Assembly (NCBI GenBank): GCA_037042185.1 | Contig: JAXQJY010000026.1 | Span: 1,736,001-1,800,000, forward strand | Source: Sordariomycetes sp. S80-01Y | Lineage: Eukaryota > Ascomycota > Sordariomycetes | Direction of reading: 5' to 3' | DNA: 64,000 nt | Shown here: piece after piece, positions 44,011-55,631 of the stretch | Numbering within the stretch: position 1 is the first letter of the stretch | How the letters are laid out: every line of letters begins with the position of its first letter | The notes under the pieces: generated by a model | The model's input: the letters and a program-made list of their open reading frames with translations, nothing else | Database searches by the model: none | What the model was told of the DNA's origin: nothing | Translations under genes and position numbers: made by a program

Positions 44011-45701
44011 TTACTCGGACTTGGGCTTTTCAGACTTTGTCGCGTCGGGCTTCGTCTCCTCGACGGTCGTCTCGCTCTGCTTCTTCTCGTCCTCTGGCTT
44101 CTCCTCTGCGGATTCTTCCTTTGGAGCGCCGGACGCGGCGGCCTTCTCGGCGTCCCGCCCCTTGCGCCACTTTGAGAACTTCTCGCTCAGGTACCGTATC
44201 GTCCTGCCCCAGCCGCTCATGATGGGGCCCTTCAGGCTTTGGGTCGTGCTCGGCCAGTTGACGGTTTGCTTGATGACCTGCCTCACTATGGCGGTCAACT
44301 CATTCGGGTCGTCGTTGGCGATGCGCTTCTCGAACTCGCCGCCCAGCCGCTTCTGCCCCTCGTCGTCGGAGGTGACCTTCATCATGGCCTTGAACTCCGC
44401 CTTGGGAAGCGAGAACTTCTTCTGGTACTGGAAGTACAACCGCGATCGGAACTGCTTCGGGAGGCGGCGGACCATGTTGCCTCGCTTCACGGGATCCATG
44501 TCTTGCTGCAGCTGGGAGTTGGCCTTGGGGTTGAGGACCCAGTCTTCGTCGTCGAGACGACACTGGCCCGTGAAGTCGACGTTGGGAAGGGTCTTGATGA
44601 GGGGAGCGTACAGCCGGCGGAAGTGGACCATGTTGTTCGAGACAATGTTGTTGACCTTGCTCTTGTTTTCGGTGGGGAGGACCATGCGCGGGTCGCCGAG
44701 GTAAGAAATGCCAGAGATGGCGCTGTAGAGCTGCGCCTCGGTGAAGTCCGGCGGCAGCAGCAATAGAGCTGTTCGCAGGGCGGCGATGAGGTTGTGCTGG
44801 TTTGCCAGTCGAACTTGAGGGTGGTCACGTAGGATCTTGACCGGTTTCTGCAACCGCCCAGCCAGGTAAAGGGAGTCCCACGTCGACAGGTCCTTGACCA
44901 GGTTGTCTATGCTCGTCACGCCGTACTTGATGAGAATACCGTTCACCTCCACAAAAGGGTGAAAGTACACGCCAGCACCCCATTCCTGCACCCGACTCAC
45001 GGCGCCACTCCCCAAACTCGCTATACCGGAGTAGTGGTCCCGATGCTGCTTCATGTTGATTGAATGCCAATGCTGCGTGTGCGTCACGCCGAAGATGAAA
45101 TCGATCATCTTGGGCGCGCCCTTCTGGCTCTTGACCAAGCTCTCCGGCGGCTTCGGATGGACAGCCCTGAATTCCGCCTCGCTTATGCTCCTCCCACTAT
45201 CCTCCTGAGGAAAGACGCCGGAGCCGTAGGCGAAGCAATAGACGATGGGGGCGTTGAATTGCCTCAGCATGAGACGCAAGGCTTCCTTGAGCTCATAGTT
45301 GATGATCATGTGCTGGTTGGCGCCGAAGAGGCGATGGGGCAGGTCAGAGAAGGACTGGATCTTGTGGTCGATTGTGTCTTCCCAGTCATCGCCATAGAGG
45401 TTGAACTTTCCGCCAGCCGACTCTCGCTTCGACTTGGCGGGGGACTTGGAGGAAGAGCCGGAAGAGGTCGCGGAGGAGTCGGTGTCCGATGAGGAGTACC
45501 ATCGCGTTGAGTTGACGATGGGGAGCTGGCGGTTAGATAGGGGCCGATAGGGGAAGCATCGCGAGGCTGTTCGGATGGACCGGTACGGAGATGGGCGCAC
45601 TCTGGGTAGGGGTCGAGCCTGAGGGGATGGTCAGCTGAGGTTCGGGAGGAGGGTCAATAGCGGCATAGTGGTCGACATACCCATATCCCTAGGCTCGCCA
45701 T
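44011..45701 (-). CDS. TAM41: Mitochondrial CDP-diacylglycerol synthase Tam41
   Basis: The short first exon (45681-45701, MASLGIW) is joined by a 62-nt intron, with a GCTGACC branch, to exon 2 (44011-45618), giving 542 residues. The main open frame lacks its own ATG at the right place, so the first exon is needed. The N-terminus is an Arg/Ser-rich mitochondrial presequence (RPSPYRSIRTASRCFPYR). The nucleotidyltransferase core has YCFAYGSGVFPQ (GSG motif), the acidic MIDFIFGVTHTQHWH, NMKQHRDHYSG and GVYFHPFVEVNG. The C-terminus is a charged Lys/Glu tail longer than in yeast. The enzyme makes CDP-diacylglycerol from phosphatidate on the inner membrane for cardiolipin synthesis. It is divergent to MAD1. 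Confidence 0.92.
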
Positions 45702-46585
45702 TGCTGTGGCTTTCTCTGAGAAGCTCGTAGAATATCTGAACGAGGCGTGTGCGGGCTCAATGGCTGGAAGGGAGCCGGGTGGTCCGTTGGAGATGCGAAG
45801 AAAGTGGAAGCTCGGGAGGCGAGCAGTCTACCGAGCCTGAGCCTCCATACAGAGAGGCAGCGGCCTAGAATTGTCTGGGGCGAATCGGTTCCACGCTGGA
45901 GGTTTGCGACTTAGCTTGCTTGGTGACAAAGAAGAGTTCGCTGTAGCCAGAGAGCTGCTGATGCTGGAGAGCAAAGAGCTGGAGCTGGGATCTAGAGCAG
46001 CAGCACGCCAAGGAGGGAATGCGACAAGCTCGGCAATCGTGGCTCGGAGCGAATCGCGGGTGGAGGGCAGTCACGTCATTGGCTGCTACCCTGCACCACA
46101 TGTCAGTGTCAAGCAGACTGGACTTTAACAGTTCCTTCCAGCGCCGAGCAGGGATGAAGTCTGGCACACACTTTCCGTTTATTACTTGTTTTCTTATTAG
46201 TATTACAGTATCTCTAGAGCTGCTTTGAATCTCGTAATCATATGGTACTACGTTGCCCGGAGCTCAAAGCAGACAACTTGTAAAGGTGTCGAGTGGACTC
46301 GGGGTGTGCGTAAAACGTCAACCGGTGGTCATTCGAGTGAATTCTTCTCCAACCGTTCCGATGCCGATATAGCTTTCCGAGTCTTACGAACAAACCCTTG
46401 GTCATTGAGAAAGCCAGTCAAATTGCTAACCCTGTTGACGAGAATTGCACAAAGAGTGGCAGGTACGTGCTCTCAGTCACGTGACCATGCGACAAAGCGT
46501 GCTGCGTTGAGCGCCGACGCCAAACGCGTCTTCTCGATCTCGGACCGGCAGCGTCACCAACTTTGCATCATTCACCAACGGCGTC
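45702..46585. other. Divergent promoter region TAM41/MAD1
   Basis: 884 bp. The part from about 46515 to 46585 reads as protein-like sequence in frame with MAD1 (TPNASSRSRTGSVTNFASFT) but is preceded by an in-frame stop; it may be an upstream exon or an extended N-terminus. A CACGTG palindrome is present near 46478. Confidence 0.45.
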
Positions 46586-48921
46586 ATGCGCAAGTTCACG
46601 CCCACCGGGGGCGAGGGCGGACGCAGCCGATCCGGGTCTTCATCCAACATGCGCCACAGCCTGTCCGGACTTCCGCAACCGCAGACCATGTTGCGCGAGC
46701 CACGAGTAAGAAAGTCAACAAACAGGAACACAGCAATATCTAACTTCCAAAGGGCAATTTCCGAGCTTCGTACAACCCAGCTACCGCAGCGCGCGACCGA
46801 TCGAATTCGAGACCCCCTTCACGACAGAGCTATGCCGAGTCGCAGCGTCCAGGATCGCGCGAGAGCCATAAGGAGAACATGGCGCCTCCCGATGCCGACC
46901 AGTATGAGAAGTACCGGAGGGAGATTGAGTCGCTCAAAGCCGAAATTGGCACTCTGAAATATCGCATGCAGACGAGCGAGTCCGAAACGGAAATCACATT
47001 ATCTCAGCAGAACAGCCGAGTTGAGCAGGCGCGGAGGGAGACTCAGGAGCAAGCGGAGAAGACCCAAGCCGCTGAAGCTGAGCGTTCAGCTGCGCACGAG
47101 CAGCTACTGGCTGCCAAGAGGGAAGTCGAAGACTTGAAGGAGGCGGCGGATGCTGAGAAGCGGTCCGCCGAGCGCAGAGCAAGGCAAGCCACAGAGGAGG
47201 CGCGCTTGTTGCAAGAGCAATTGGAGGATGTCACAAACGCGAAGGACGAGGCTGCGCGATTGTCCGACAAGAAGATCAAAGACCTCCAGATGCAGGTTTC
47301 CTCGACTCAAAGTGCATTACAAGAGATGGAGCAAGAGACACAGTCGCGGACTTCCAACTTGCAGCAAATACAGTCACAGCTATCGGAGAAGGATGGTCAC
47401 ATATCAGAGCTCGAGGCAGAGGTCCTGCGTCTCAAAGCACAGAGTGGCGACGCGGAAACCATGGAGATCATCAAGAAGGAGCTTTCAGAGCAAGTTTCCC
47501 ACATCCGCATGCTGGAGGCGACCAACCGCGATCAGCTTTCGGAGCTCAAGCACCTGCGAGCTACCAGCAAGGCTGTTGAGGTTGTCGAGGAGGAGAAGCG
47601 ATCCATGCAGCGAAGGCTCGAAGCTGCTGAGGTCTTGGAAGCGGAGCTTTCCGAAGCTAGGCTGCAGCGCCAGCGACTGGAAGACGAGCGCTTGGCGTGG
47701 ACCTCCTATCTCAAGACAGAGACCGGAGAGCAGCAATTTGATTCCCCGGAGGAGCTGGCACGCGCCCTCACGGAAGAACGTTTGACGTCGGCATCCTACA
47801 TGGAACAGCTGGGCGCCCTGCGAGCGGAGCTCAAATCCCACCAGGACCACATCCGCTCCCTGGAGGATGAGAAGAGCATGCTGTCAGGCCAGATCGAGGA
47901 GGCCAAGGCATCGGCGAACGCATCCAGCGCTGATAAGGCGAGGATGCGCGTAGAGCGACAGCGCGCGTTGGCGGTCAAGGAGGTTGAATACCTGCGAGCG
48001 CAGCTCAAGGCCGTCGACGAAGAGGACGAGACTATGCAGCCTGAACAGTTCGATCAGACCCGAGCCAACCGTGTCCAGGAGCTCGAGTCCATCATCGACA
48101 ACTACAAGACTGAAGTGCAAAACTTGCACGCAGAGATGACCAAGAAAGAAGATGGGCTTTCGGCCAGTCTGCTATCACCACAGCCATCTGCTGGCTCGAA
48201 GCGCTCTCGTGAAGATGACGAGGCCGTCCACGAGCAGCTCGGGCAGCTCAATCGCAAGAACCGTAAATTGCAAGACGAGCTTGCAGGGATGCAAACCCAA
48301 GTCGCCCTGCTCGAGAAAGACCTCTCAGCGAGCCGCGAGCAGCTCAGCGCTGCCAAGGAGCACAGCAAGACCAGAGTCTTGTCTTTACGATCGAATCCCA
48401 CGGCCGATTACGAAGCGATCAAGCGCGCAACCCTGGAGGCGCTCCAGAAGGAGAACAAGGAGCTGCTCGCCACACTCCGTTCAAAGAACAACGACCCATC
48501 CATCTCCTACATCCCAACCTCCGTCCTCGGCGCCATGGAGCGGGAAGTCGCCGACGCGAAAGCTGAAACAGCCTCCGCTCAAAAGTCCATGCGCCGTCTC
48601 AAAGAAGTCTGGGGCAAGAAGTCCAACGAGTTCAAGGAAGCTATCTTTTCTACTCTCGGCTGGACCGTCACCTTCATCCCGAACGGCAAGATGCGTGTTG
48701 AGAGCACCTTCTACCCCTCTCAAACCGACGAACACGAGAACTCAATTGTGTTTGACGGCGAGAAGGGGACGATGAAAGTCGGGGGTGGGCCAAGGAGTGC
48801 TTTTGCCCAGCGCATCAGCGACCAGATCGGCTTCTGGGTGCGCGAGAAGGGTTGCATACCGGGCTTCCTGGCAGCCTTGACTTTGGAATTTTACGAAGAA
48901 CATGCAAAGACGCAGTCGTGA
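46586..48921 (+). CDS. MAD1: Spindle assembly checkpoint protein Mad1
   Basis: Exon 1 (46586-46705) and exon 2 (46753-48921) are separated by a 47-nt intron with a TCTAAC branch; the join REPR|GNFRASYNP keeps frame. Total 762 residues, typical of Mad1. Residues about 80-570 are an almost continuous coiled coil (EIESLKAEIGTLKYRMQTSE onward). The conserved KTRVLSLRSNPTADYEAIKR segment marks the region near the Mad2-interaction motif. The C-terminal domain (FSTLGWTVTFIPNGKMRVES) is the RWD-like kinetochore/Bub1-binding fold. Mad1 recruits Mad2 to unattached kinetochores and to nuclear pores. Protein-like sequence extends about 70 nt upstream of the chosen ATG after a stop, so an extra 5' exon is possible. 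Confidence 0.93.
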
Positions 48922-49339
48922 TAATGCGATGGCATCTGGCGTTAGGGTCATGTACTACTGGAAGGGACGCGAGGTGAGGCATCTGGAAATAGGCATCACA
49001 AGGGGCGTAAAGCCACGCATTTGTCGTGCAATTGCGTACATACTTTGGAACATAGAGCTGAGTCCTCTGATGTGTTTGATGCGACTGGGCAATGGGTGGT
49101 CTCTGGTTGTTTGTGGCAAACACTAGTCTACTTCGTTCACTGTTGAGACGCCTGTCCAGCCCTGTTCATCCTTCACCGGCACATCGGACGAAACTTCACG
49201 AACGTCGTCAAATACAACCATATAACCAAGTAAATTCCCCCGCTGCTCAGGATGTCTTTACTTGTTCCCCTCCCCATTGCCAGGCCAGTCGGCGACCACC
49301 ACCCATATGTGGTCGATCCACACGTAGGAACATGCAAAC
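48922..49339. other. 3' flank of MAD1, no gene seen
   Basis: No supported coding sequence or repeat. This is the 5' region of the orphan gene at 49340. Confidence 0.45.
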
Positions 49340-50539
49340 ATGGCGGCCTCGACGCCCCTGAACCTCGAACGCGCCCTTGACCAGATCATAGAGAACTCAC
49401 CCCGCAGGCTCGGAATCCCCCCAAAGAGTTCGGCCGTCTCCTGTACTCCTGCGCTGGCGCACCCACAGCGATCCGTCACCTTTGCAGACCATGTTGGTCG
49501 AGCGCTGACGGAGGTGTACGAGATCCCCACGAGGCAAGATGAGCACGATTCTGCGGAGGACATACAAATGAGCGAAAATAATAGATGGGAACAGGCGTCT
49601 TATCCAGAGCGCTTCCTGCCGCGGCCTGTGGCTTCGGGATGGTTCAATGTACGGTCTACACCTGCAGTCAACCAGATTATAGAAGTAGACAGCTCGGGCA
49701 AGGAATAATTTGAGAGATGGAGATGGGACAGCGCTACGGTGCCGTCCCCTGAGTCGAATGACACTGACATGGGAGATGCTCCCGCTGCGGCGCCTCGCCC
49801 TGTTTTCGCAATGATCCCTGGGTGGACGTACCCCTTTCAGCCCGGATCTGGTACAGGGTACGATGCGATTCTAGAGGAAACCACTGGCACTGGATCTTAT
49901 ATGGAATGGCAGAGCGAGATGACTGTCGAGGTGTCGATGCCATCGATCGTGGTGGCTTCATGGCGGCCGCAACAAATGCACTCAACGCAGCTAGCTCAGG
50001 ATGAGGAAGTGTATGAAACCATGTCTATCTGCGACTCGGATTCGGGTGATGCCATGTTCATTCGCGACTCGAACTCGTGTGAAGCCATGCTGATGTGTGA
50101 CACGAATTCCGGAGGCCTTTTTGAAAAGGAGTCAAAGTCAGAGCTGGACCTTTTGGAGAGCTCAGCAGCCAACTTCCTCAACCACGCCGAAGACCCACTC
50201 GCGACAGCAAGACTTCAGCCCTCCGGCCTCGACGCAAGCCCGACCTCCAAACGATGGGGCTTCATCCTGGAAGAGATGATCGCGCAGGACGCCGTAGACT
50301 ACGAGCTCGTCGGACGAGATGACCGGGTTGCTCTCTACCGCTTCAAGCTAGAGCGGCTTGTCCTGCGTCGCTCAGAAGGGTCCATGAGGCCGAGCAACGC
50401 CTACGTCGAAGCGCTGCAGAGGCTGGAGCGGGAGGAAGCTCTGGGAGCACAAGCGCAGACCCTGAAGCAGGCGGATTACCTTCAGGAACATGAGCGACTG
50501 CGGGAGAAGGCTGCGCACGGAGAGAGGGAGCTTCAATAG
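49340..50539 (+). CDS. Hypothetical protein, two in-frame parts across a TAA
   Basis: An ATG at 49340 opens 122 codons (MAASTPLNLERALDQIIENS; PERFLPRPVASGWFN) to a TAA at 49706. The same frame then continues for 270 further codons to 50539 without another stop, with protein-like sequence throughout (PVFAMIPGWTYPFQPGSG; a Cys/Asp/Ser-rich repeat CDSDSGDAMF / RDSNSCEAM / CDTNSGGLF; a C-terminal helix rich in Glu/Arg). A 66-nt intron from GTACGG to TTTGAG would remove the stop in phase 0 and give about 377 residues. Alternatively the second part starts at its own ATG (49769), or the stop is a mutation. No family recognised. Confidence 0.45.
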
Positions 50540-50994
50540 AGCAAGATGAAGGCGTTGATGGCGACTGCCAAGCAGAGAGCGCTGAGAGCGCTGGACAGCA
50601 GAAGGGAGACGAAGACCTATGACAGCAGCAGATCTGATAGGAGCACGAGAACTATAACTGGAAGAGTAGAGCGGCCCAGAGAGCTTCAGCGGCGGAGCAG
50701 ACTCGGCCGATACGCAGTTCAGAACGGGTGAGAGCAGCACGGCAACGCTGGCACCGTCGTGGTAAGCAGAATCATCCCCACCCGAGAAGGGACAGGTAAT
50801 GAGAGCTGAAATCCAAGCGCCTGTGTGTTTGTCATTTGCTTGGACACAATCGCTAGAAGGTTGTTATTCGAACTTGTTCAACGCTGGCCGCTGGGTGGTA
50901 GGAACAGTGTAGCCCCTTTTTGGAAAAAGGGGTATCTTCATTTACACTAAAGCTTTTGACTTGTTCCAGGAGCTGGAACCTCTCCAATGTTCTA
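50540..50994. other. Convergent 3' region, no gene seen
   Basis: 455 bp between the orphan gene and the carboxypeptidase stop. No supported feature. Confidence 0.4.
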
Positions 50995-52959
50995 CTACAA
51001 CTCGTCCATGAGTTCATCCCCAGGGTTCTTGTCATCATCGTAGTATTCCACCACGTAGTAATTCTCAATCTTGGCCTTGCCATCGATGACCAGCTGCCAC
51101 TCATCCGGCGTGCACGTCCCGGGCTGCAGCACGTAGCACGTCCCCTTGCCCTTCTCGGGGGGATCCTGCTTGATCCACCTGTAGAAAGCCTCGCCATCGT
51201 TGATCAGGTCGTCGTCCACCGGGATCGTCCCGCTGCCGATGTCCTTGTTGAAGGTGGCGCGCATGAAGATCTCGTAGGCCGCGACCGGCTGGAACGAGGG
51301 CACCATGTGGCCGGCCTGGAAGACGCGGGTGAAGCTGAAGTTGCCCAGCTGGCGGTTGATGCCGCTGAAGCCGTCGCTCGTCCAGAAGAGGCCGTAGGGC
51401 GCCTCGGCGAAGTCGTTCTGTCGCGAGTAGGGCACGGCGAGGGAGGCGGCTTCGCCACCGACCCAGTTGCAGGCGTAGTCCCTGTCGCCGTACATCATGT
51501 GGACCTTGACGCCGCTGTCGAGGAGGTACCCCACAGCGTCCAGGAAGCCGCCGTGGACCAGATCGTGCGTGGCCATGAAGCCCTGCACCACGGCGGGCGC
51601 CGCCCATGTGAAGTTGACGGGGCTGCCGATGGCCTGCAGCACGGATTCCTGGGAGAGGAAGCCGTGGATGTGGGGGGCGGGAAAGTACTCGGACTTGGGC
51701 TGGGCGATGTCCATCCAGCCATTGTCGGCGGCCAGATAGTGCTCGACAGCCTCGTTGGAGCACATGTCGGCGAGCGAGCAGATGGACGACTCAGGCTTGG
51801 CTCCCCGATGGAGTGTGTTGACATCGAAGAGCCTTAGCTCCTCCTGGCAGGCTTTGATCTTGTCCTTGCAGCCGCCGGGCTTGGTCCAGTTATGCATGAG
51901 ATCGTTGTAGAGATCCTCTTCGAAGACTTGGATATCGAAGGTCTGAGAATAAGTCAACTCCGCCCGACAGAATCGTTATCAAATGGACACTCACGTTGTT
52001 GTACGGGAAAGAGATCCAGCTCTCGCCCTGGACAACCGCATCGACATACCCATTCACAATACCCAAGGTATCCAGGTGCAGCTCATGCGCATTCTCATCC
52101 TCGATCGTCCCATCCCTGATCTTCTCGTTCTGCTGCTGGAAGAACCTGAAGAAGCCAGGCCCGTAGTGTCCGCCGTAGCTCTCAGCCCACATGCTGATCC
52201 TATCGTCCTCGGGCTTGTAGTGCGGGAACTCGGCGAACCACGTCTGCGCAAAGTGCCACAGCGCGTGGGCTGCCTGGGCGGTGGAGTTGGTGGTGTGGCT
52301 GACCTTCTGGCTGCTCGAGCGCCCGACGCGGGACGTGTAGGTGCTCTCGGGCACGCCCTCCGAGAAGTCGCGCGGCGTGATGGTGTAGCCCTCCAGGTCT
52401 CCCCTGCCGGGCCCGAAGTCGTACGTAACGTTGGTGGGCTCGTCATACGAGAAGCCGACCTGGTTCGGCTCGTCAATGTACAGCATGTTGACGTACGTGT
52501 TCCAGCTCCAGGGGTTGACCTCTGAGGTCTGCGAGTCGTCGTTCAGGATGCAGGGGCCGTTTTCCTGGAACAGACCCAGCATGGACGACCCGCCGGGACC
52601 GCCGTTGAGCCAGATGGCCAGAGGCGCCGTCTCGGGCTCAATGCGTGCTTCGAAGAAGTAGAAGAAGGTGTTGACGGGGTAGTCCTGCTTCTCACCCTCG
52701 GTGTCGTCTAAGAAACCTGGTGGGAGATGGACGTGGCCAGCGTATGACTTTACGCCTTCCATGCCCTCGCAGATATTCGGCTGCGATTCGGTCAGTCCAC
52801 AGGCAAAATCACAGAGTAAGATGAGCCGCTCACCTCCTTGTACGTGATTGTCACATTCTCGTGCAACTTGCTCTTGAGAACCTTGAGACCTTCTGGCTCT
52901 GGCGGGAACTGTGCCGCCGCAAGGCCAGCCAGCCCGCCAAAGATAAGACTTGATCTCAT
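50995..52959 (-). CDS. Secreted serine carboxypeptidase (peptidase family S10)
   Basis: Three exons (52834-52959, 51995-52780, 50995-51942) with introns of 53 and 52 nt encode 619 residues. Exon 1 gives the signal peptide (MRSSLIFGGLAGLAAAQFPP). The family marks are NGGPGGSSMLGLFQENGPC (oxyanion region), YIDEPNQVGFSY, the catalytic Ser in WAESYGGHYGP, the catalytic Asp in MYGDRDYACNW, and His in AGHMVPSFQP. Several N-glycosylation sites are present. It should remove C-terminal residues from peptides outside the cell or in an acidic compartment. Divergent in sequence from CPY; the insert after YTSRVGRSSSQK is usual in secreted fungal S10 enzymes. Confidence 0.9.
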
Positions 52960-53870
52960 TGCGAGGCTCCAATGAAGAGAAAAGACCTAGTAGCAGATAA
53001 AAACCGACGGTGCGAGGACGTAGACGCAGACATTGAAAGGAGGAGGTTTCGTGAGATAAGCCAAAGTCCGTCTGGGTGTTTCCCCGGACGGGGTACGGCT
53101 TGGCGATCCTTCGCCGCTGGCTGTTCGGCATCTCCAGCAAGTCGCTTCACCAGTACATCATATATCCTCACAAAAACGTATCATTGATTGATGCAGTATC
53201 TTATTAGCTATTGCTTTTCATCCACAAATGTCACTTTTTACTTCACATCTTTCAATCATTGCTGACTTTCAATGAGAGCAGAGTCCTCAGCTTCACTTGC
53301 TGAATGCAGTTCCGTCGTGAAGCGGGATGGGCCTCGACAAGGACTACACTCCGATGCCGCTCAGCAAATACATAACTTCCAATCAAAATTGGCGGATTCG
53401 TGCAAAACAAAACGATGCAATCGAACACATAATCACCAGAAGCACAGTGAATGAACGAAACCCAAGGTATCCTCACGAGAGAAGCCTCTTTTGCTGTAAT
53501 ATCCAATAGCGCGACCAACAATCAGCTTGAGATCGTCAACACAACAGCAGCTATCTACGTAAGGTTCGCTGCATGAACTGATAACCGGCGCGCCGATGCT
53601 CGAGCACCGGCCTCAACGGACAGGAGACGTTTGCCCTAGCCCATGTAGCTCCCCGAAGGTAATACAGAACATCCAAGAACGTCATTGCGAAACATCGTAA
53701 AAGTCTATATACCATACCAACAAGTAGAAGAGATCCAGTTGCATCTCCTGCCGTGCTGAAGCAGTTGGAAGCGACCTCTTTGCACAACAAGTTGTTCAGT
53801 CTATTCGACAATGAAAGCAGCTGAGAAAGGGTATAGTCTTCGTTCTCTATCGCGCGAAATCTAGACACAT
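52960..53870. other. Intergenic, no gene seen
   Basis: The carboxypeptidase upstream region and the 3' flank of the PTEN-like gene. Short frames at 53252-53868 lack support. Confidence 0.45.
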
Positions 53871-55631
53871 CTACTTCTCATTGCCCTCCGCCGCGCCGGT
53901 CTTGGTGATTCTACTCGTTTCATCACCGTTCCCAGCTTTCTTGATGTTCTCCCTAACATCCTCCAAAGCCTTCAACTCCTCCCCCGTAGGCCCGCTGCTC
54001 CTAACCCCAGACAAGCTCCGCTGGTCATCGTCTTCACCCTGATCAGCAGCCTGGCTCGGATCGCTCTTGGCGGACGACTTCGGCTGCGCTGCGGCCGCCT
54101 CGCCGCCCTTGACGCTGTTGTCTCGACTGACATCGGTGCTTGCAGGGCTTTGACCGTTGTCCCCTGCTGCTTCGACGTTCGCGCCCTTCCAATCCGCCGC
54201 CTTCGTCTGCGGCACTGGCTTTCCCTCGGCCGGCTCGTCAACCTCCTCGCCCTTGGCCGTCCCTGCAACCCTCCACACGACGGCCAGCCGATCCAACGCC
54301 CTCGTTCCCTTGCGGGAGGTGCCCTTGATGCCGTCCATCGCATCCCACTCGATGCTGAAGACGCCGCTCTCGCTCGGCTTGTTGTCCTGCTCCGGACCCT
54401 TGCCCTCGAAGTAGGCGTTGAACCAGACGTGCCCCACGGATCGCTTCCTGATCTCGCACGCGATGTTGACGTCGGAGTTTGCCACCTTGATGGGTGCTTT
54501 GGGCTTGAGGATGACGGCCATGCCACCGGGCTCTGACTCGGAGTCTGACCCGTCTTGATGTGTGGACGACGATTCGGAGAAGGTCTTTGACTTCCACTTG
54601 CCGACCTTCTTAACTGAGGCGGCAGATGCCGTCTTGATAAGCTCGGTAGGCCGACGCTTGGATTTCTTGTCGTCGGAGGATGTTGGGTCGGCAGCCTCGG
54701 GGTCGTTGGCCGGTTCTGCTAGGGGTGCTTCCTCGGGCGCCTGTCTTTTGGCAGGATTGCTGGCATAACCCGCCAGGTCCCAGATCAGGTCACTAAGCCC
54801 GCTCCCCTCCGGCGCATCGCCCTCCACGACCATCCTCTCATCCTTGCCAAACGTATGCAGGCACTTGATCTTCTTGCCCTCGTCCTCGAAGCCGGCGACA
54901 TCGATCTTCACACCATTACGCAGGCCCCAGACATGCACTTCCAAGATCTCGATGGGACGGTCGATGTACCGTTTCCCGGCCTTGGTCCAGCGGTCGACGT
55001 AACTCACCCAGCGCAGCTGGCTGGGAATGGAGACGCCAGCGCCGAACTGCGGACGCATGCGACGGGCAGTGAAGCGCGCGAGGGCGTCCTCTGCGCTCCA
55101 GCCCTCTTCAGAAATGAGGTATGAGCAGGACATGCTACCGCTGCGGCCCTTGCCGGCTTTGCAGTGCACCACCACCACCCTATTCTCTGCCCTCTTCTTA
55201 TCCACCGTCTTTTTCTCGTCGATCTTGACAGGTAGGCTCTCATCGCTGCCCCCTTTCCCTTCCTGGGCCTCCTCGTCATGCAGGTGTCCTCCGTGAAGCC
55301 AGTTGCGCATGCTCGCCATGATCAACGGCACCAGCCGAAACGGCGGGGGATGGTGGTCGGGCCACGGATAGTGCCTTACGCGGTTGTAGACCAGCTCGTC
55401 GGGGTACCCCGTCCCCTCGGCCCTGAACTCCCAGATCGCCCAGTCCTCGCCATGCCTCTTGTCGAGGAAGGACACGAGGTCGCTGAGCGGGTTTCGGTAG
55501 GCAAGCTGCGGGTAGGTGTGGCTCGGACCGCTGGTCGCTATGAGAAAGGGCGTGATGTAGGAGAGGTCAAGGTCGGTGTCGGGGTGGTGGGCGCGAGGGC
55601 TGGCGACGATCTGGCGGAGGAGGGACGCCAT
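53871..55631 (-). CDS. TEP1: PTEN-like phosphatidylinositol phosphatase
   Basis: A single-exon gene of 586 residues from the ATG at 55631 (MASLLRQIVASPRAHHPDTD); the frame further upstream is not protein-like. The phosphatase core has DLSYITPFLIATSGP, HYPWPDHHPPPF (WPD-like loop) and the P-loop HCKAGKGRSG, one residue from the PTEN HCKAGKGRTG, with Cys and Arg kept. A charged insert of about 35 residues precedes the P-loop. A C2-like domain follows (RPIEILEVHVWGLRNG to VFSIEWDAMDGIKG), interrupted by a Ser/Asp-rich linker, then a disordered acidic tail. It should dephosphorylate the 3-position of PtdIns(3,4,5)P3 or related lipids and so oppose PI3-kinase signalling. Regulation is not visible. 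Confidence 0.9.
   Translation of the reverse strand: MASLLRQIVASPRAHHPDTDLDLSYITPFLIATSGPSHTYPQLAYRNPLSDLVSFLDKRHGEDWAIWEFRAEGTGYPDELVYNRVRHYPWPDHHPPPFRLVPLIMASMRNWLHGGHLHDEEAQEGKGGSDESLPVKIDEKKTVDKKRAENRVVVVHCKAGKGRSGSMSCSYLISEEGWSAEDALARFTARRMRPQFGAGVSIPSQLRWVSYVDRWTKAGKRYIDRPIEILEVHVWGLRNGVKIDVAGFEDEGKKIKCLHTFGKDERMVVEGDAPEGSGLSDLIWDLAGYASNPAKRQAPEEAPLAEPANDPEAADPTSSDDKKSKRRPTELIKTASAASVKKVGKWKSKTFSESSSTHQDGSDSESEPGGMAVILKPKAPIKVANSDVNIACEIRKRSVGHVWFNAYFEGKGPEQDNKPSESGVFSIEWDAMDGIKGTSRKGTRALDRLAVVWRVAGTAKGEEVDEPAEGKPVPQTKAADWKGANVEAAGDNGQSPASTDVSRDNSVKGGEAAAAQPKSSAKSDPSQAADQGEDDDQRSLSGVRSSGPTGEELKALEDVRENIKKAGNGDETSRITKTGAAEGNEK

Noticed and set aside
51101-51837. Long frames on both strands within the carboxypeptidase gene
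   Set aside because: GC-rich shadow frames rich in Arg/Pro/Ala or Val/Asp; the S10 catalytic residues are in the called frame.
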